A stretch of DNA of 64,000 nucleotides from Ancylostoma caninum. Taxonomy: Eukaryota; Nematoda; Chromadorea; Rhabditida; Ancylostomatidae. The notes under the pieces are model-generated. The model did no database searches. It worked only from the letters and a program-made list of their open reading frames with translations, and was not told the DNA's origin. Below, one piece after another: positions 49,975 to 62,552 of the stretch (the stretch's first letter is position 1; each line of letters begins with the position of its first letter). The stretch is taken from positions 372,001-436,000 of the forward strand of contig JBAJFG010000076.1 of the NCBI GenBank assembly GCA_037903475.1, given 5' to 3'. The position numbers were made by a program, and so were the translations under genes.

Positions 49975-52900
49975 GGATGATGACGTCAAATGGATTCAAG
50001 AAGAAGGCTACGGCGTACGCGGGAATCGACGCCCACTTTCGCCCGGTGAGTGTAGACAATAATATGCGAGGGTCCACGATGCTTCGCGAACGGCGGCATT
50101 GGGGGGCAAGCAGGCGAGTGGTTAAGGATAACAACGTAGCCAAGACGCGTATTGCTACTTTGAACGTCGTCACGTTGACATGCCGTTCATGTGAACTGGC
50201 AGCAGCACTGCAGCGCCGTCGAATCGACTTGTGCGCGGTCCAGTAGACGAGGTGGTTTGGCAGCGAATCCAAGGACATCAGGTGCGGATTCAAAATCGTA
50301 AACAATGGTAGCCCAGCTACAAGAAATGGTGTCGGCATCATTGTCTAGGACGGTTCAGGGATTCCATAGCAGGCATGGAGCGTTTTCACGACCGTCTTAT
50401 GAAGACTGTTGTAGTCACGTTAGAAAGGCGCATCCACTTTTTCTTGGCATACGCCCCGCAGACTGGATGTTTAGATCGAGCCAAGGACGACTTCTGGACG
50501 CTGATTCATGAGAAGACTGCTGCAGTACCGCCAGAACATAAGGTCATCATTGCAGGGGACTTGAATGGTCACGTAGTAGTGAACCGTATGAGACGGTCAA
50601 GTTGCAACACCGCACAGTGGGTAATTTCGAACATCTAGCCGATCAAAATTACTTTTCTACGGAACCGGTGGATAAATTCTTTTTGGCATGTACTCTGCCT
50701 GATCTGCTGCTTCTATGCACTGCACATGACTCACGGAAGCCAATGACTCGTGGGCAATACTCCTCTAATACTTCCGCAATGGTGCCAGCACAAAATCGGG
50801 TACTGAAGAATAATTTCCAGCGCAGCTGCTGCGCTACTTAAATTTGAGTCTGTATGCGTTTTTGCAAACAAATAAGTATGTAGAACGTGAATATGCGTTT
50901 TACTTTCAAGATTGGAAACATTTCCACATTATGAGAATGACGTGAACTAAACGATTAAACTGCAAGATATTTTGTGAGATTTCGCAATCAAGAAAACACT
51001 AATTCTAGAACTGTTGCTCATATAGCTAGCCTTGATGGCCCAGAATGTTAACTTACATGGAAATCTTGTAGCTCTTAAGAATTCCGGCAGGGTTTGTTCG
51101 CCTGTAGGGTAGCTCACCATAGCATGTATTTGAAGGTGACATTATTCCATTTTTGACTTGTATTTTCCCAGCCAATTTTTCCATTCCTGCTAGTTTTTCT
51201 GAAGGTGGTCTCTAATTCTCCAATTTCAATGCTTTTTCATTCACATTATAATCTCAAAAGTGGCGCATCGCTTTCTCACACTCGCTTCCATGATGTGCGC
51301 TATTGGCGCGAGGCTAACAAACCACTGGTGTTGCTCAAGTAGACCATTCGATCCATAAAAGTCTTGCGTACCATTACTCGCAATGACATTCTGAGAACAG
51401 AACCATTTGCGGAATTGCAAGCTCATTTCCTTCAAACGTATCGGAAAGACCTGTCCTAGAAAGTAGCGGTTTCGGCCCACATAGACGTGTTTTCTGTACA
51501 GGGCCACAGGTGGTCGCAAAAATAGCACACATGCTCGTATACAGGAAGATTACTGCTAGCCATCACACATATTTTTTGGCGGAATCTCGTGGAACTTTTC
51601 TTAGACTTACCTGAAAACACAAGTAGGTTATGTGCACAATCGCTCGTTTCTAAGACAAGTTTGGATATCATCCCAGCACCTGAAAAATGTGACTACCAGG
51701 AAATATGGGAGCTTGTTTAAAGACCTATTAAAATTATTATAAATAGGAAATTCAGACGTCAACATAGACGACAGAGGTAACTCATGGAGTACTCATCTGT
51801 GCTACGTAGGCGCTGGTAGATTGAAATGGTATCTTTTCGTTATCTAATCATGCCCCGCCAGGTGATCGGTCGCCAAAAAACCACTTGTATCGTATGTGCG
51901 GACTATCGGCGAATATTTTGGTGCAGTGAACGTGACGTAATATGATAGGTCGAAAAATACATTTTGAGCGGCTAGATTTGCGAAATTGCGCACTGTGCAC
52001 CGGCCGCTAATCTGCACAATGAAAATCACGCCGCCAAACAAGAAGCGCGTCGAATGATGTGGTCCGGCTCGAATCATGTGGTGGAGATTAAGAGAGAAAG
52101 AAATAGCAGTCATCTCTCACATTCAATTGCCGCCTATCACGAACGTCGACGAAGCATGGCAAAAGGTAACTGATGCTGTCCTCGCAACTGCTCGCTCCGA
52201 ACTCGGCACGACCAAACCTAATCGACGGAAGATTGACAGGAAGGCTTGGCTTCGGATGGAGGAAGTGAGGGCGAAAGTTCGCGAAAAGAAGCGGCGATAC
52301 CACTCCTTCCTTGACAATGAAATGACAGACAACTGGAGGAGTTACCGCTAAGCGAAGAGTGCTGCTAAGAAGGCTGTAGCCGCGGCGAAGGCGGCTCATT
52401 ACGATGAAGTCTGTATGAGGTTAATCTTGAGGGACAGTGAGCGCTCGATCTACTGACTCGCGAAATCGCGTCAGCGCAGAGCAGACGTCGTCGAGAAGTT
52501 TCACGGCGTCAACGACGACCATGATCACCTCCTGATGGATCACAAGAAGGTGATGCAACGATGGAGGGATTATATTGAGAAGGTCTCGACAGAAGAATTT
52601 GCCCATCCATCCGTCCCAGAAGTTCCGCCCACCTTCGGACCAGTGCAGCCGATCACCATCGAAGAGACCATGTATGCACTGAAGCGAATGAAGCCAGGCA
52701 AAGCGACCGGTCCAGATGATGTGGCAGCGGAATTGTGGAAGTCGCAATGGTGGAACTCCGCTGATTGGTTAACGAAATTCTTTAGTCCAGTCATAGCGGA
52801 GAAGAAGGTGCCCGTGGACTGGGAGCACTACCATCCCGATCTGGAAGGGCAAGGGTATCCCCGCTGACTGCGCCAACTATCGACCAATCCGTCTTTTGTC

Positions 52901-54129
52901 GCATACCATGAAGATCTTCGAACGCATCATTGATCGCCGCATTCGCGAAATCGTCCAGCTATCTCCCAACCAATGCGGTATTGTATCCGGATGCGGCACT
53001 GCCGATGCCTTCCATGCCGCCCGTCTCCTGATCGAGAAGCATCGTGAAAAGAAAAGATCATTGCACCTAGCTTTCCTAGATCTGGAGAAGGCCCTTGACC
53101 GCGTCGCCCACAATGCCATTTGGTACGCTCTGCGGCTTCACAGCATTCCCGAAGAGCTGATCGAATGGATGCGGATTCTCTGCGCCGACCACATGAGTAA
53201 AGTGCGCGGCCGCGGGCACGTCGACGGAGTTCCCCATAACCGTGGGCGTACACCAAGGCTCAGCCCTTTCCCCGTTTCTTTTCATCATAGTCATGGATCC
53301 CATCACAAAGGACCTTCACAGACCAGCGCCGTGGACGCTGCTGTATGCGGATGACATCATGCTAGCATCCGAAGACAAGAGTGAACTTGAACGGCAGACG
53401 CAAGCGTGGAGTGACCAGCTGGCACGGTTCGGCCTCCACCTGAACGCTAAGAAGACCGAGTATTTGACCACCGACGAACACGAGTCCGGCACTATCAAAG
53501 TTAATGGCATGAATCTTTTGCGAGCCGCTACGTTCAAATACCTCGGCACGGTGGTTTCATCAGACGGCAGCCTCGCCCATGAGATCAACACACGCATCAC
53601 CGCTGCGTGGTTGAAGTGGCGCCCACTGACTGGTGTGTTGTGGGAGAAGGACACACCAGGCCGGCTTAAGTCGAAAATCTACCGTACCGTGGTACGTCTT
53701 GTCGCGCTGTACGGTGCCGAGTGCTGGCTCGCCACTAAGGAAATGGAACGCCGAATCAGTGTCACTGAGATGAGGATGCTGCGGTGGATGGGTGGCATTA
53801 CGCAGCTAGATCGCATATGCAACCAGGACATACGACAGCGATTTGGGGTAGTTGCGATAGCCGACAAGCTCCGTGAGGCGCGTCTGCGATGGTTTGGTCA
53901 CGTTCTTCGTGCTGATGGCGACAAATTCTGTAGGATTGGCTTTGACGTAGAGGTACCAGGAAAGCGGTCTAAAGGACGACCAAAGCAACGATGGCCTGAC
54001 ACCCTACACGCAGACCTCAAGGCGGCTGGGATCCAACCCGACCAAGCGTATGACAGAGCACTCTGGCGCCAAAGGATCAGCAAAGCGGACCCTGTTGCGA
54101 AACGGGAAAAACGCTAAGAAGAAGAAGAA
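49975..54129 (+). mobile_element. RTE-clade non-LTR retrotransposon, decayed
   Basis: The order is endonuclease (about 50070-50640), an anonymous block of about 1.2 kb, then linker plus reverse transcriptase (about 52070-54117), and a 3' end in a short AAG run, AAGAAGAAGAA at 54117-54127. This is the RTE arrangement of one ORF with endonuclease and RT, ending in a simple repeat. The endonuclease shows LAYAPQTG and AGDLNGHV. The reading frame is broken by stops (for example near 52351 and 52456) and several frameshifts, so the copy is inactive. Confidence 0.85.
52076..54117 (+). pseudogene. RTE reverse transcriptase (frameshifted)
   Basis: In pieces: 52076-52351 (linker, WWRLREKEIAVISHIQLP), 52535-52840 (KPGKATGPDDVAAELW), 52870-53210 (NYRPIRLLSHTMKIFERII, then AFLDLEKALDRVAHN) and 53242-54117 (GVHQGSALSPFLFIIVMD, the catalytic LLYADDIML, and the RTE C-terminal WFGHVLRADGDKF and KGRPKQRWPDTLHADLKAAG). 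The last piece is an uninterrupted 291-codon frame. The 52.84-52.87 kb and 53.22-53.25 kb junctions are frameshifts. It encodes target-primed reverse transcription activity in intact relatives. Confidence 0.88.
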
Positions 54130-54398
54130 CCTTTGTCGTACGTATACACAGGAGAACTTTGTACGAAATCTGGAAAACCCAACGCAATCACGGCTTTAAT
54201 CTTTCAATCCTATTTCAACCAGTTCTTTGTCTTTGGTGAGGATCATAAAGAAAGCCCCCGTAGAACCCAGCTCAAACCGAAACTTGGTTCCGATTGCTCG
54301 CCCTAAGGCTAACATATGTGAAAAATTCTCCGCCCGTAATCGTCGGAGTGCTAAATATCCATGTGGCTACCATTGTATATCGAGATGAAATGACTGGA

Positions 54399-54465
54399 TA
54401 AGCCTACAGTAGATGGCATGAGGGCGTGACTAGTTTTTCGTGGAGGTCCCACTCAACATAAATAA
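54399..54465 (+). promoter_or_regulatory. Core promoter region of double-CAP gene B
   Basis: AAGCCTACAGTAGATGGCAT followed by GAGGGCGTGACTAG matches the block before gene A. The TATA-like CATAAATAA is at 54457-54465, about 39 bp before the ATG at 54496. Confidence 0.5.
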
Positions 54466-54495
54466 CGCTGGTAACTTCACAACGCAGCATTCTCG

Positions 54496-57400
54496 ATGGG
54501 ATCATTTCTTGTGGTAGGTTTCTTGGTATCTTTCTTTTTCACAAGAACGTTCTGTTAGAGATATGAATCTCTGGTAATCTCAATCTCGATTTCAGACTCT
54601 GTTTATCGTTTTCGTGGAACTCCTCAAAGTAGCTGATTCGACAGGTATGATTATACTCATAGTTAGACACAATTAATGACACATGCAAATTACACTTCTG
54701 AGACGAATGGCACCCATGATAATTCCGTTAACGTGCAAAAATTCGACATTCAACGTCGTTGTAGTGTTTCTACTCCAACTGTGAATATAAATTGGCGGTC
54801 ATATATTCAGCACAATTCAGCGATCAATTGAGGAAAATTCAAAACCCGTATCTCATATTTGGAATGACCTATTTGAGCGAAAATTTGGGAAATGCTCCAG
54901 AACGGTATCACTGAGTTCAGAGCACCACTATTCTTTCCCACATCTTTCCCACATAGTGAGATCTGGAATTTTAGACAGAACTCGAATAAACCGACGAGCC
55001 TGAGGTTTCAGTTTTTAAATTATTGTCGACTGGGCCCATGCTCACGATAGGCGGCTGCAATGAAGCCATAGAATCAAAACATAGATTCAAATTTGGTAAT
55101 AATCTTTCATCCCAGACCTGAAATATGTATGCTGACTAATTCTGTGATGGAGAATGGTGGGTGTGCTGAATATGTGGGCCACTGTGTACTGTATGAAAGC
55201 TTCTTAAAAAATTAGCACTGTTCATCATGTCAGTACTCCATTAGTAACCAACTTAGGAATCAAAATAATCAATTTGTAGCGTACGGATGTGTGAACTCGA
55301 TGATATCTGACGAGTGGCGTGAGATGGTCCTTAACTACCACAATGATCAGCGCCGAAGGGTAGCCGAAGGAAAGCAATTGGATAAATCTAACAAAGCTTT
55401 ACCGCTCCCGGCGAAAATGCCACAGCTGGTGGGTTCGCAGCAGCAGTGCTTGTGAGAAGTGCTTTGAAGAAATATAAACATAATAATGTTACGGTAGCCT
55501 GAGTATAATATACAAAGAGAGAAAATCAATATTCCTGCTTTGCTGCTTGCTGCCTGCATTACTTGAAATATCACTAAGTTCCAGTGTACGTTTGTGACTC
55601 CTTGAGGTCATTCAATAACCACATCTCCACCTCTTATAGTGAAGTTTCTTTGTCACCATAAAATGGAAGGGATTTTCATGTTTTTATCAGTTTTGAATGT
55701 GGTGTACGGTGTAGCTGCCCAATTTACAGTCGTGGGACTGCAATTTGGAAGCGGTAGCCCATACAGAGCTGTCTAAATGTGGGACAATCTCAGACATTAA
55801 GATTGGAAATACTAAATATGGGTTCAATGACGGAACGTGAGTTGAATGTTTTCGAATTTCATGACCAAGAAAAAGAATGGGAACGCGAGATCACCACTGT
55901 TTATTAGAATTTCCACGAAGTTCAAGTGTAGCCTTGAATCTGACACGAAGACACTTCTCAAGAAATGGTGGAACGAGGTGAAAGAGCATGACTTTCCTGC
56001 TGATAGGAAATATAGTGCAGACTTCCGACATTTCGCTCCGGTAAGTTTCCGACAAAGATCCTTCGATCGAATCTGCCCCTTTACGCTAAAATCTTGCATG
56101 TCAGATGATCTACGAGGACTCGACGGGCATCGGATGCACCTACACATTATGTAACCGTGAAACGAAGATGGTGTGCGCGTATAGTGCCGAGTACGTTACG
56201 CTTCCTTTCTTTACCGGCTTTTTGGTGGCCCTAAGCCGTAATGCTTCCTCATACGAGTAGGGTGGTGCTAAAACTAATGATTGAAAAGCAGGCAACGATG
56301 CAGTCTAACTCAGAATATAAAGGAAAGGTTAATGCACATGAGCTGAAGAGGTGAAAGCAGAGCAATCTTAAGTTTCTAAGTTTTTACATTACCCGGTTTC
56401 GGGGCTAGAATTAGATCGGAAGTGCAGCTTCCGTGGTTCCCCCGAGTCAAAGGTACTTTTATTTTCACGAGAGGATTGTCCGCTTTGCTTCATTTCAACC
56501 CAAAAATTTCAAAAAATTTTCAACATATCTGAGCAAAAATTAAGCAACCACTAATGAAAAAATATCTAGTTGACCGGTTTAAATAAGTGATTTTGCCGCG
56601 TACCATCAATTTTTTCATGTCAAGCAGCATACAATGCTGAAATTGCTCCATGACGACAACAACAACTTGCGAGCACATTGAGCTTATCTTAATAGTGTTT
56701 CTAAAATGCCTTTTTTTTTCCCCAGCGACAAATCTGTGGAATAGACAACACTGCACATCTATGAATACAAAGCAGTACTCAAATATTTTAGCATCGTCAA
56801 CCAAAATCAAGGCGTGATTTACACGAAAAGCAATGGCCCCGTTTGCGATGCATGCCCTCCTGGTACATGTACCAAATTTCTCTGTGTGGAGCCATACACT
56901 CCCGGTAAGAAGTAGCTACCTAACACATCCAAACAACTGAGCAGAGCTTTTAATGGCTTTTAATATTCTTCTGTTATTAAAGGCAGCACCCTACAAAATT
57001 TGTAACTCCGCTTTGAATTTCCATGGTGACAAATATTGTCAGCGTACCACAAATCTCAAACAAACATAGCGAAGGATGGCTTGCGAAGAAACACGAATGG
57101 TCATCATGAACCCAGCTACGTTGAACGTGTTCGCACTGTGACGATGCACCAGCTTACGTTGGCGCGGCCAATTGCACAAGCGGGCTAGTCCCTGCGGAGC
57201 GAGACCTACGAACTTCAAGGAGCGCACATTCACATTCAGGGATGAGCGGATACGAGATTTTTCACGACCCGGATAACGGTGCGGATAACGGATAGGCCAA
57301 AAATGACCGGACAACGGATACCGGATAACGGATAACGGATAAGTGCTAAGATACTACAAAACACCACCTTCTGCTAATACCAAGAATAATATTAAGATAT

Positions 57401-60400
57401 TATTAATACCAATATCTACTAATATCTAATATGCATGAAGAATTATAAAAGGGATATACGACCTGAATATTGTGGATCAAAATTAGCACAAGCACAGTTC
57501 TTCTCATTAATCACCAAATCCGCCATTCTCGAAACGACGCTGTGCATGGCGTAAATATAAGAAGAAACAAATGCAGTATCTAGGTTTCACGAAAACAACA
57601 GCGATACTTGGATATTCGATAACTCGATTGGCACACTAGTTACATATGATGATGCGTGACCAGGGCGTCTTCACTGTAAAGATCCCCATAACGAACTCTG
57701 GTCCTTCCACGGTTTCGGGTGAATATCATCGTAAGGGAAAAGGGGGCGTTACCAGGCCACCGTGATTGGCACATTGGTCGAATACACCAATCACAGCAGC
57801 TTTTTAACGCCCCATTTCCCCTCACGATGATACACACCCCACGGTTTCTTCTTTAGACCCATTAAAGACAACACGACAAAGATATTTTTTTTGGGGGGGG
57901 GGGGGGCGTCACATAGGCTGATCCTTTGCTCCATATATCTTTTATGGAGTTCTGGTAAGCCTTCTAGTACTGACTGAATATTACGGTCCTATTCACTCTT
58001 AAACACTATGTGTAAATAGATCAGAAAAGAGTACAGTAGGGTTAAATGAATAGTCGAATTGAACTTCGCGAGCAAGAGGGCATTACTCATCTGTAAGTTG
58101 TGAGGTCATCAACTTCAACTTTGTCAGAGGTCACAACATTAGTCAGCGTTGTTGATAATCTTACAGGCAAACAATGGTTTCGAGGTTATTGCCTCGATTG
58201 TCGGAAAACCCAGTAAACCTGAGCAAGAGCCTTTCTAGACGAGTGCAAGTCTGTATTACCTTCTCCTACATCGCTTCCAGACTCACAATCACATACGAGG
58301 AAAAATGCGCTAGATCATGTGATACGAAGATTTTCTTGAAATGGAAGCTCTCCTCTGTTGGGAGCGTGCGGAATGAATCTACTATTGTTGGCCTTATCCG
58401 CACCGTTATCCGGCATCAAAGGCCCGGATAATGGTGCGGATAACGGACAGGCCAAAACCTACGGATAACGGTAAAACGGATAACCGGATACGGACAATCC
58501 GCTCATCCCTGATTCACATACACGGGGAGGAGCACCTCGATTTCGTGGATTTCTCACGTGTTTCGCGGTATTTACATCTGCGTTTCACCTTTCTCAAAAC
58601 CCCAAAAACCGGCATCTTCTCAAACATTATTAACTGAAAGTGCGTTTTCATTCTGCGCTTTCATGATTTCATCATTTTCTGCGTCATTCTTTTCAAATTT
58701 CACATGGGTGCTTAGATGCGAACCTTTACGCACGTGAGAAATACAGTTAATACGGTCGAAGCTACTATTTATGCCGTCTAGTTCGCCGAATTGAATAACC
58801 AGATTCCATAGCATTACTTTTGCTTTGGGTTTAGTCGGCATGCATGACACAACATGCAATGAAACGGAATCTGCGTGCTGGCTCAACTAGTGGGACAAAT
58901 AAATAATTTAAAAAATAAGCAACCAAGTATTAGACGCTAGAGTTAGATACAATTCAAGTTTTTTTAATCTGTGGGAGTGGTTTTGCACTTTAAAAGCACC
59001 ATAATTTCTATCAAACACAAATTTTGGAATTGTAGTGGCACCACCAATGGATTGTCCTGACGATAAAATGTCAAATGATTTGACGAAGGCCGCGCTAGAT
59101 CTCCACAACTACTACAGGCAAGGACCACCTGAGACTATTTCACACGATCTTGCCGGGATACAGTGCCCTAGACAAAACACAATGAAAAAATAATTCAGGA
59201 GACTACTGGCAACTGGATGGGCCAAGAACAAAGGGAATAGTTACCTTCCCATTGCTGCTAAGATGCCTGCCGTGGTATAAACTCACTATGTGCTGCTTAT
59301 AACAAACTGGCTCCCATTCATGCATGTTGGACTCATTTTCAGACATACGACTGTGCTGGTCTTGGAGCAGAAGCATACGATAAGTCGCATGACTGCACAA
59401 AAAATATAGAAGATCCAACAGCTGGCAAAGGCATGAACAAGCTAGAAATTCCAGATTATACCATGCCTCTAGAAGATGCTCTTGAATCGGTAAGTGCTGA
59501 AACGTCGAAAATCTCAAGAGCTTTGTAAACTACTTGTGTAAATCTGGAAGTAATACAATTGCTTACTTACTCAGAAAGCAGAACAGAGTAAATGGCAACA
59601 TACATAGAGCAAATGTTTCCACAAAGTATTCCTTGCACTCAGTTTTTGGTAACTAAATTTCTATCGAGGAATATGCTTTTAAGTAACGGCTTTCACGGGA
59701 TAGAAACCAACGAACTACAGTGCGTTTCATAAATATGTAGACACCCCCAAATTTGTCGGTATCGCAACATTGCGCCGATTTTTGGAAACTCCCACCAAAT
59801 CTGTTGTATTTGGCATGTCACAAAACGCCTTGTCCGAAATTTCCATATCACGAGCTCAAAAGCCTGCTCCACGGTGTCAAATCTTCTATAGCAAAACGAT
59901 GTCAGACCGTTTCATAAATATGTAGGCAGTCGAAAAAACTAACCGTTTATTCGAAACAAACATAACTTAGTACTTTGTGGGACCTCCTTTGTTATAGATT
60001 ACTTCAAAAATTCTTCTCTGCATTCCATCTACGAGGTTTTCCAAAGTGAGGTGTAGGAATAATATCAAGTAATTCAAGCCTATTGGTGCTGCCTACATAT
60101 TTATGAAACGGTCTGATATCGTTTTGATATAGAAGATTTGATACCGTAGAGCAGGCTTCTGAGCTCATGATATGGAAATTTCGGACAAGGCATTTTGTGA
60201 CATGTCAAATACAACAGACGTGGTGGGAGTTTCCAAAAATCGACACAATGTTGCGATACCGACAAATTTGGGGGTGCCTACATATTTATGAAACGCACTG
60301 TATATCAACATTTGTGTCAATGTCTCCAGGAAAAGGAATTATGTCATCATTTAGCCGTGAATATGAAAACTGACACAAAACTGCATCCGAATTGAGATTC

Positions 60401-61779
60401 GATTCAGTGAGAAGAAGGAGAGCAGTGAGAAAAGACTGTGGCTATCAAACTAAACAATGCACTCGGAAACTATTTTTAGATTCGCAAGATTCCTATGAAA
60501 TTATCACCGTCCTAGTTTTCTGTATAGGCTGGCATCGGGAACTTGCAGACAATCTGCTGCACTCAGACAACAACTATCTTTTCTTAAACTTCTTCCCTAA
60601 ATTATATGTATGACAGACTCGGGAGATAAACCCCCTTGCACCCGCCACCCTCCTCCCCCCCTGCGCACCTGACGTGAAGGATGGCTGAAGGGCGACAAAT
60701 TTCTCAGAATTACCTCATGAAATAGGGAAAACTTCGTATTGACAAAGTTTCATCCCAACTGCCCCCAACTCCCCTCAGGGCCTTTCCGCTCATCTCCATC
60801 GAAACCACTCAGAAGAAAGTGGTTCTTTTCACATCGGAAACAAGGGGCAGGTTTTCTTAGCACCCATACAACAGTTAATTATTATACATTATCATGGTCA
60901 ATGAGATTGTCAAAAAATTATATATACAAGTCAATTTCTATTCAACAGCTTCTACCTTGAAAACACATCATAGGAGGATGAGGACATTTCTGTACCTGCT
61001 CTCCAAGAGTTTTTTTTTATTTTCACCAATATTTTTGGGAGCAATCCGTCCTATGACTGTAATATGGACAAATAATCTTTTGCGGCCTTATTTTCAATAC
61101 TTCAAACCTGTTCAGGCAATGAAAACGTGGTGGGGTCAGCTTGAAAGTGCGGGCCTCCCGGAAGACCTCGTATATACAGCTGATATGGAAAATGCAAACA
61201 AAATCACGGATTTCGTAAGAGTAAGTATTAGTAAATATTAAAGAGCATCTTGGGGGAAATCTAATGCTTCAGTTTGTTTAAGATGGCCAATGAACAAGTC
61301 AATAGTGTTGGATGTGCAGTGACACAGTGCCCAAACCGTGGAGTGACCCGAGTCGTGTGTGAATATAACACGTGAGAACTATGGATTTTTAGAAGGAAAA
61401 TATAGGCTTCAAAAATCAGACAAAGCACGGCAATGTTAGTAGGAAATATCACGTTGTGTGCGCATTCACAACAACAACACTAAATGCTGCAATGACTACT
61501 ACAAACTCTGTGTATGCTATACGTGGACGTCATTTGTTAGCCTCAGTCCAGCCCATCGAGAAAAAACGGAGTAAAATTTGAAGATTATTGTCGGATAATC
61601 ACCACATTTTTCTTTTACAAAGACTATTGGATATTCCAGCTTCCTTATGTGACAGCCATTTCAGGATTCCACAAACAGATGATGTGGTGTACACAAAGGC
61701 AAAGAAGAGACCGTGCTCCGGCTGCAGTGCTATTCAGAAGACCTGTGGGAAAGAATACATGGAGGGATTATGTGTGTGA
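54496..61779 (+). CDS. Double-CAP secreted protein, ASP-1-like (gene B)
   Basis: Thirteen exons: 54496-54513, 54596-54644, 55280-55428, 55730-55836, 55908-56040, 56105-56190, 56792-56904, 59036-59117, 59199-59274, 59343-59489, 61116-61220, 61283-61371, 61665-61779. They give 422 aa. Exon number and every phase match gene A. The signal peptide is MGSFLVTLFIVFVELLKVADS. CAP domain 1: HNDQRRR, WDCNLE, KWWNEV, RHFAPMIYEDSTGIGC. The hinge is CDACPPGTC. CAP domain 2: HNYYRR, TYDCAGLG, TWWGQLE, SVGC, with a Cys-rich tail ending EGLCV. Expected to be secreted, as for gene A. Intron 8 again has a GC donor. Introns 7 (2.1 kb) and 10 (1.6 kb) carry a hAT-like MITE and a Tc1-type element. All exons are open, so the gene looks intact. 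Confidence 0.93.
57237..58509 (+). mobile_element. hAT-like MITE, GGATAACGG family, copy 2
   Basis: The TIRs CAGGGATGAGCGGAT/ATCCGCTCATCCCTG are flanked by an 8-bp ATTCACAT repeat (with one extra T on the left). The internal sequence is nearly the same as the copy at 40.5 kb, differing by point changes and a G run at 57892-57906. It lies in intron 7 of gene B. No intact transposase. Confidence 0.87.
59118..59198 (+). other. GC-AG intron (intron 8 of gene B)
   Basis: The donor ACTACAG|GCAAGG and acceptor AATTCAG|GAGACT give the same phase-2 position and 81-bp length as in gene A. Joining restores HNYYRRLLATGWAK without a gap. Confidence 0.87.
59718..60300 (-). mobile_element. Tc1/mariner element with IR/DR ends and transposase remnant
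   Basis: Flanked by TA at 59716-59717 and 60301-60302. The outer ends CAGTGCGTTTCATAAATATG and their complement are parts of inverted arms of about 210 bp. Each arm has a second internal copy of the CGTTTCATAAATATGTAG motif (59909-59926 and 60093-60110). Between the arms, the minus strand 60053-59967 encodes a Tc1-transposase-like C-terminus (NLVDGMQRRIFEVIYNKGGP then TKY and stop). An internally deleted, non-autonomous derivative inside intron 10 of gene B. Confidence 0.87.
59967..60053 (-). pseudogene. C-terminal fragment of Tc1-family transposase
   Basis: About 28 codons ending in TAA, with the (M)QRRI..VI..KGGPTKY pattern typical of Tc1 transposase C-termini. The catalytic DDE domain is absent. 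Confidence 0.75.
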
Positions 61780-62223
61780 GAAATTGTCGGGAAAACATTT
61801 CTTTCTTCAAAAATGAGGCATGCATGTTAAGATTTTCCGTTCCACTTACAAGAACAAAAACCAAAATCACAGAACTCAGCTGTCACAGCACAAACCAAAC
61901 GTTACGAACTCAGTTATCGCGAACCAGGCCTTCCCGATGACGCCGGACTAATATTTTCTCAGCGCTCGCTTTACTCGCCCAATTGACAGAAATACCATGA
62001 AATTTAGACCAATCACACATTGAGGATGAACATAGATTTCACACAGGAATTCTTCTTTCTTGTCTTCCATAGAACTACCAGATTAGTTTTAAAAAATGGC
62101 CTCATCCTAGTAGTCAGCTTCCTAGCTCATAACTCCGCCTATCTGACACCGCCTTGGCTTTGAGTAACAAGATGGAGTGAATCAGCAACGACATTATAAT
62201 TTTCTATAGCGATATTGAATGCT

Positions 62224-62229
62224 AATAAA
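62224..62229 (+). terminator. Possible polyadenylation signal downstream of gene B
   Basis: AATAAA lies 445 bp after the gene B stop. No closer canonical signal was seen, so the assignment is weak; a variant hexamer nearer the stop is possible. Confidence 0.25.
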
Positions 62230-62409
62230 CCGGACCTCCAACTCTAGTGTCCGCTTCTCAAAATCTGGCATTCATTGTAAAATTTCTCAAATTCTGAAAA
62301 AAAAAAAACATTTTAAGTCAGAGTTACGCGCCTGCCATAGCATATGTGATGAATAACTGCTAGCAAGAACTCAGTGAAAGTGCTTATACTCTCATAATTA
62401 AAACACTCT

Positions 62410-62415
62410 TTTATT
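62410..62415 (-). terminator. Polyadenylation signal of the TELO2/CLK-2-like gene
   Basis: AATAAA on the minus strand, about 137 bp after the stop codon at 62553. Confidence 0.5.
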
Positions 62416-62552
62416 AAGACACACATGTTTGCAGTAAAATTGAAATGCAAAACTAAAAACAATATTTTCAGTGATAGAAATCATAATGATAAGAAAAAGT
62501 CACAACCACAAAAGGCTTCGAATTCTGTGAGATCGCCCTGGCAAACCACCCA

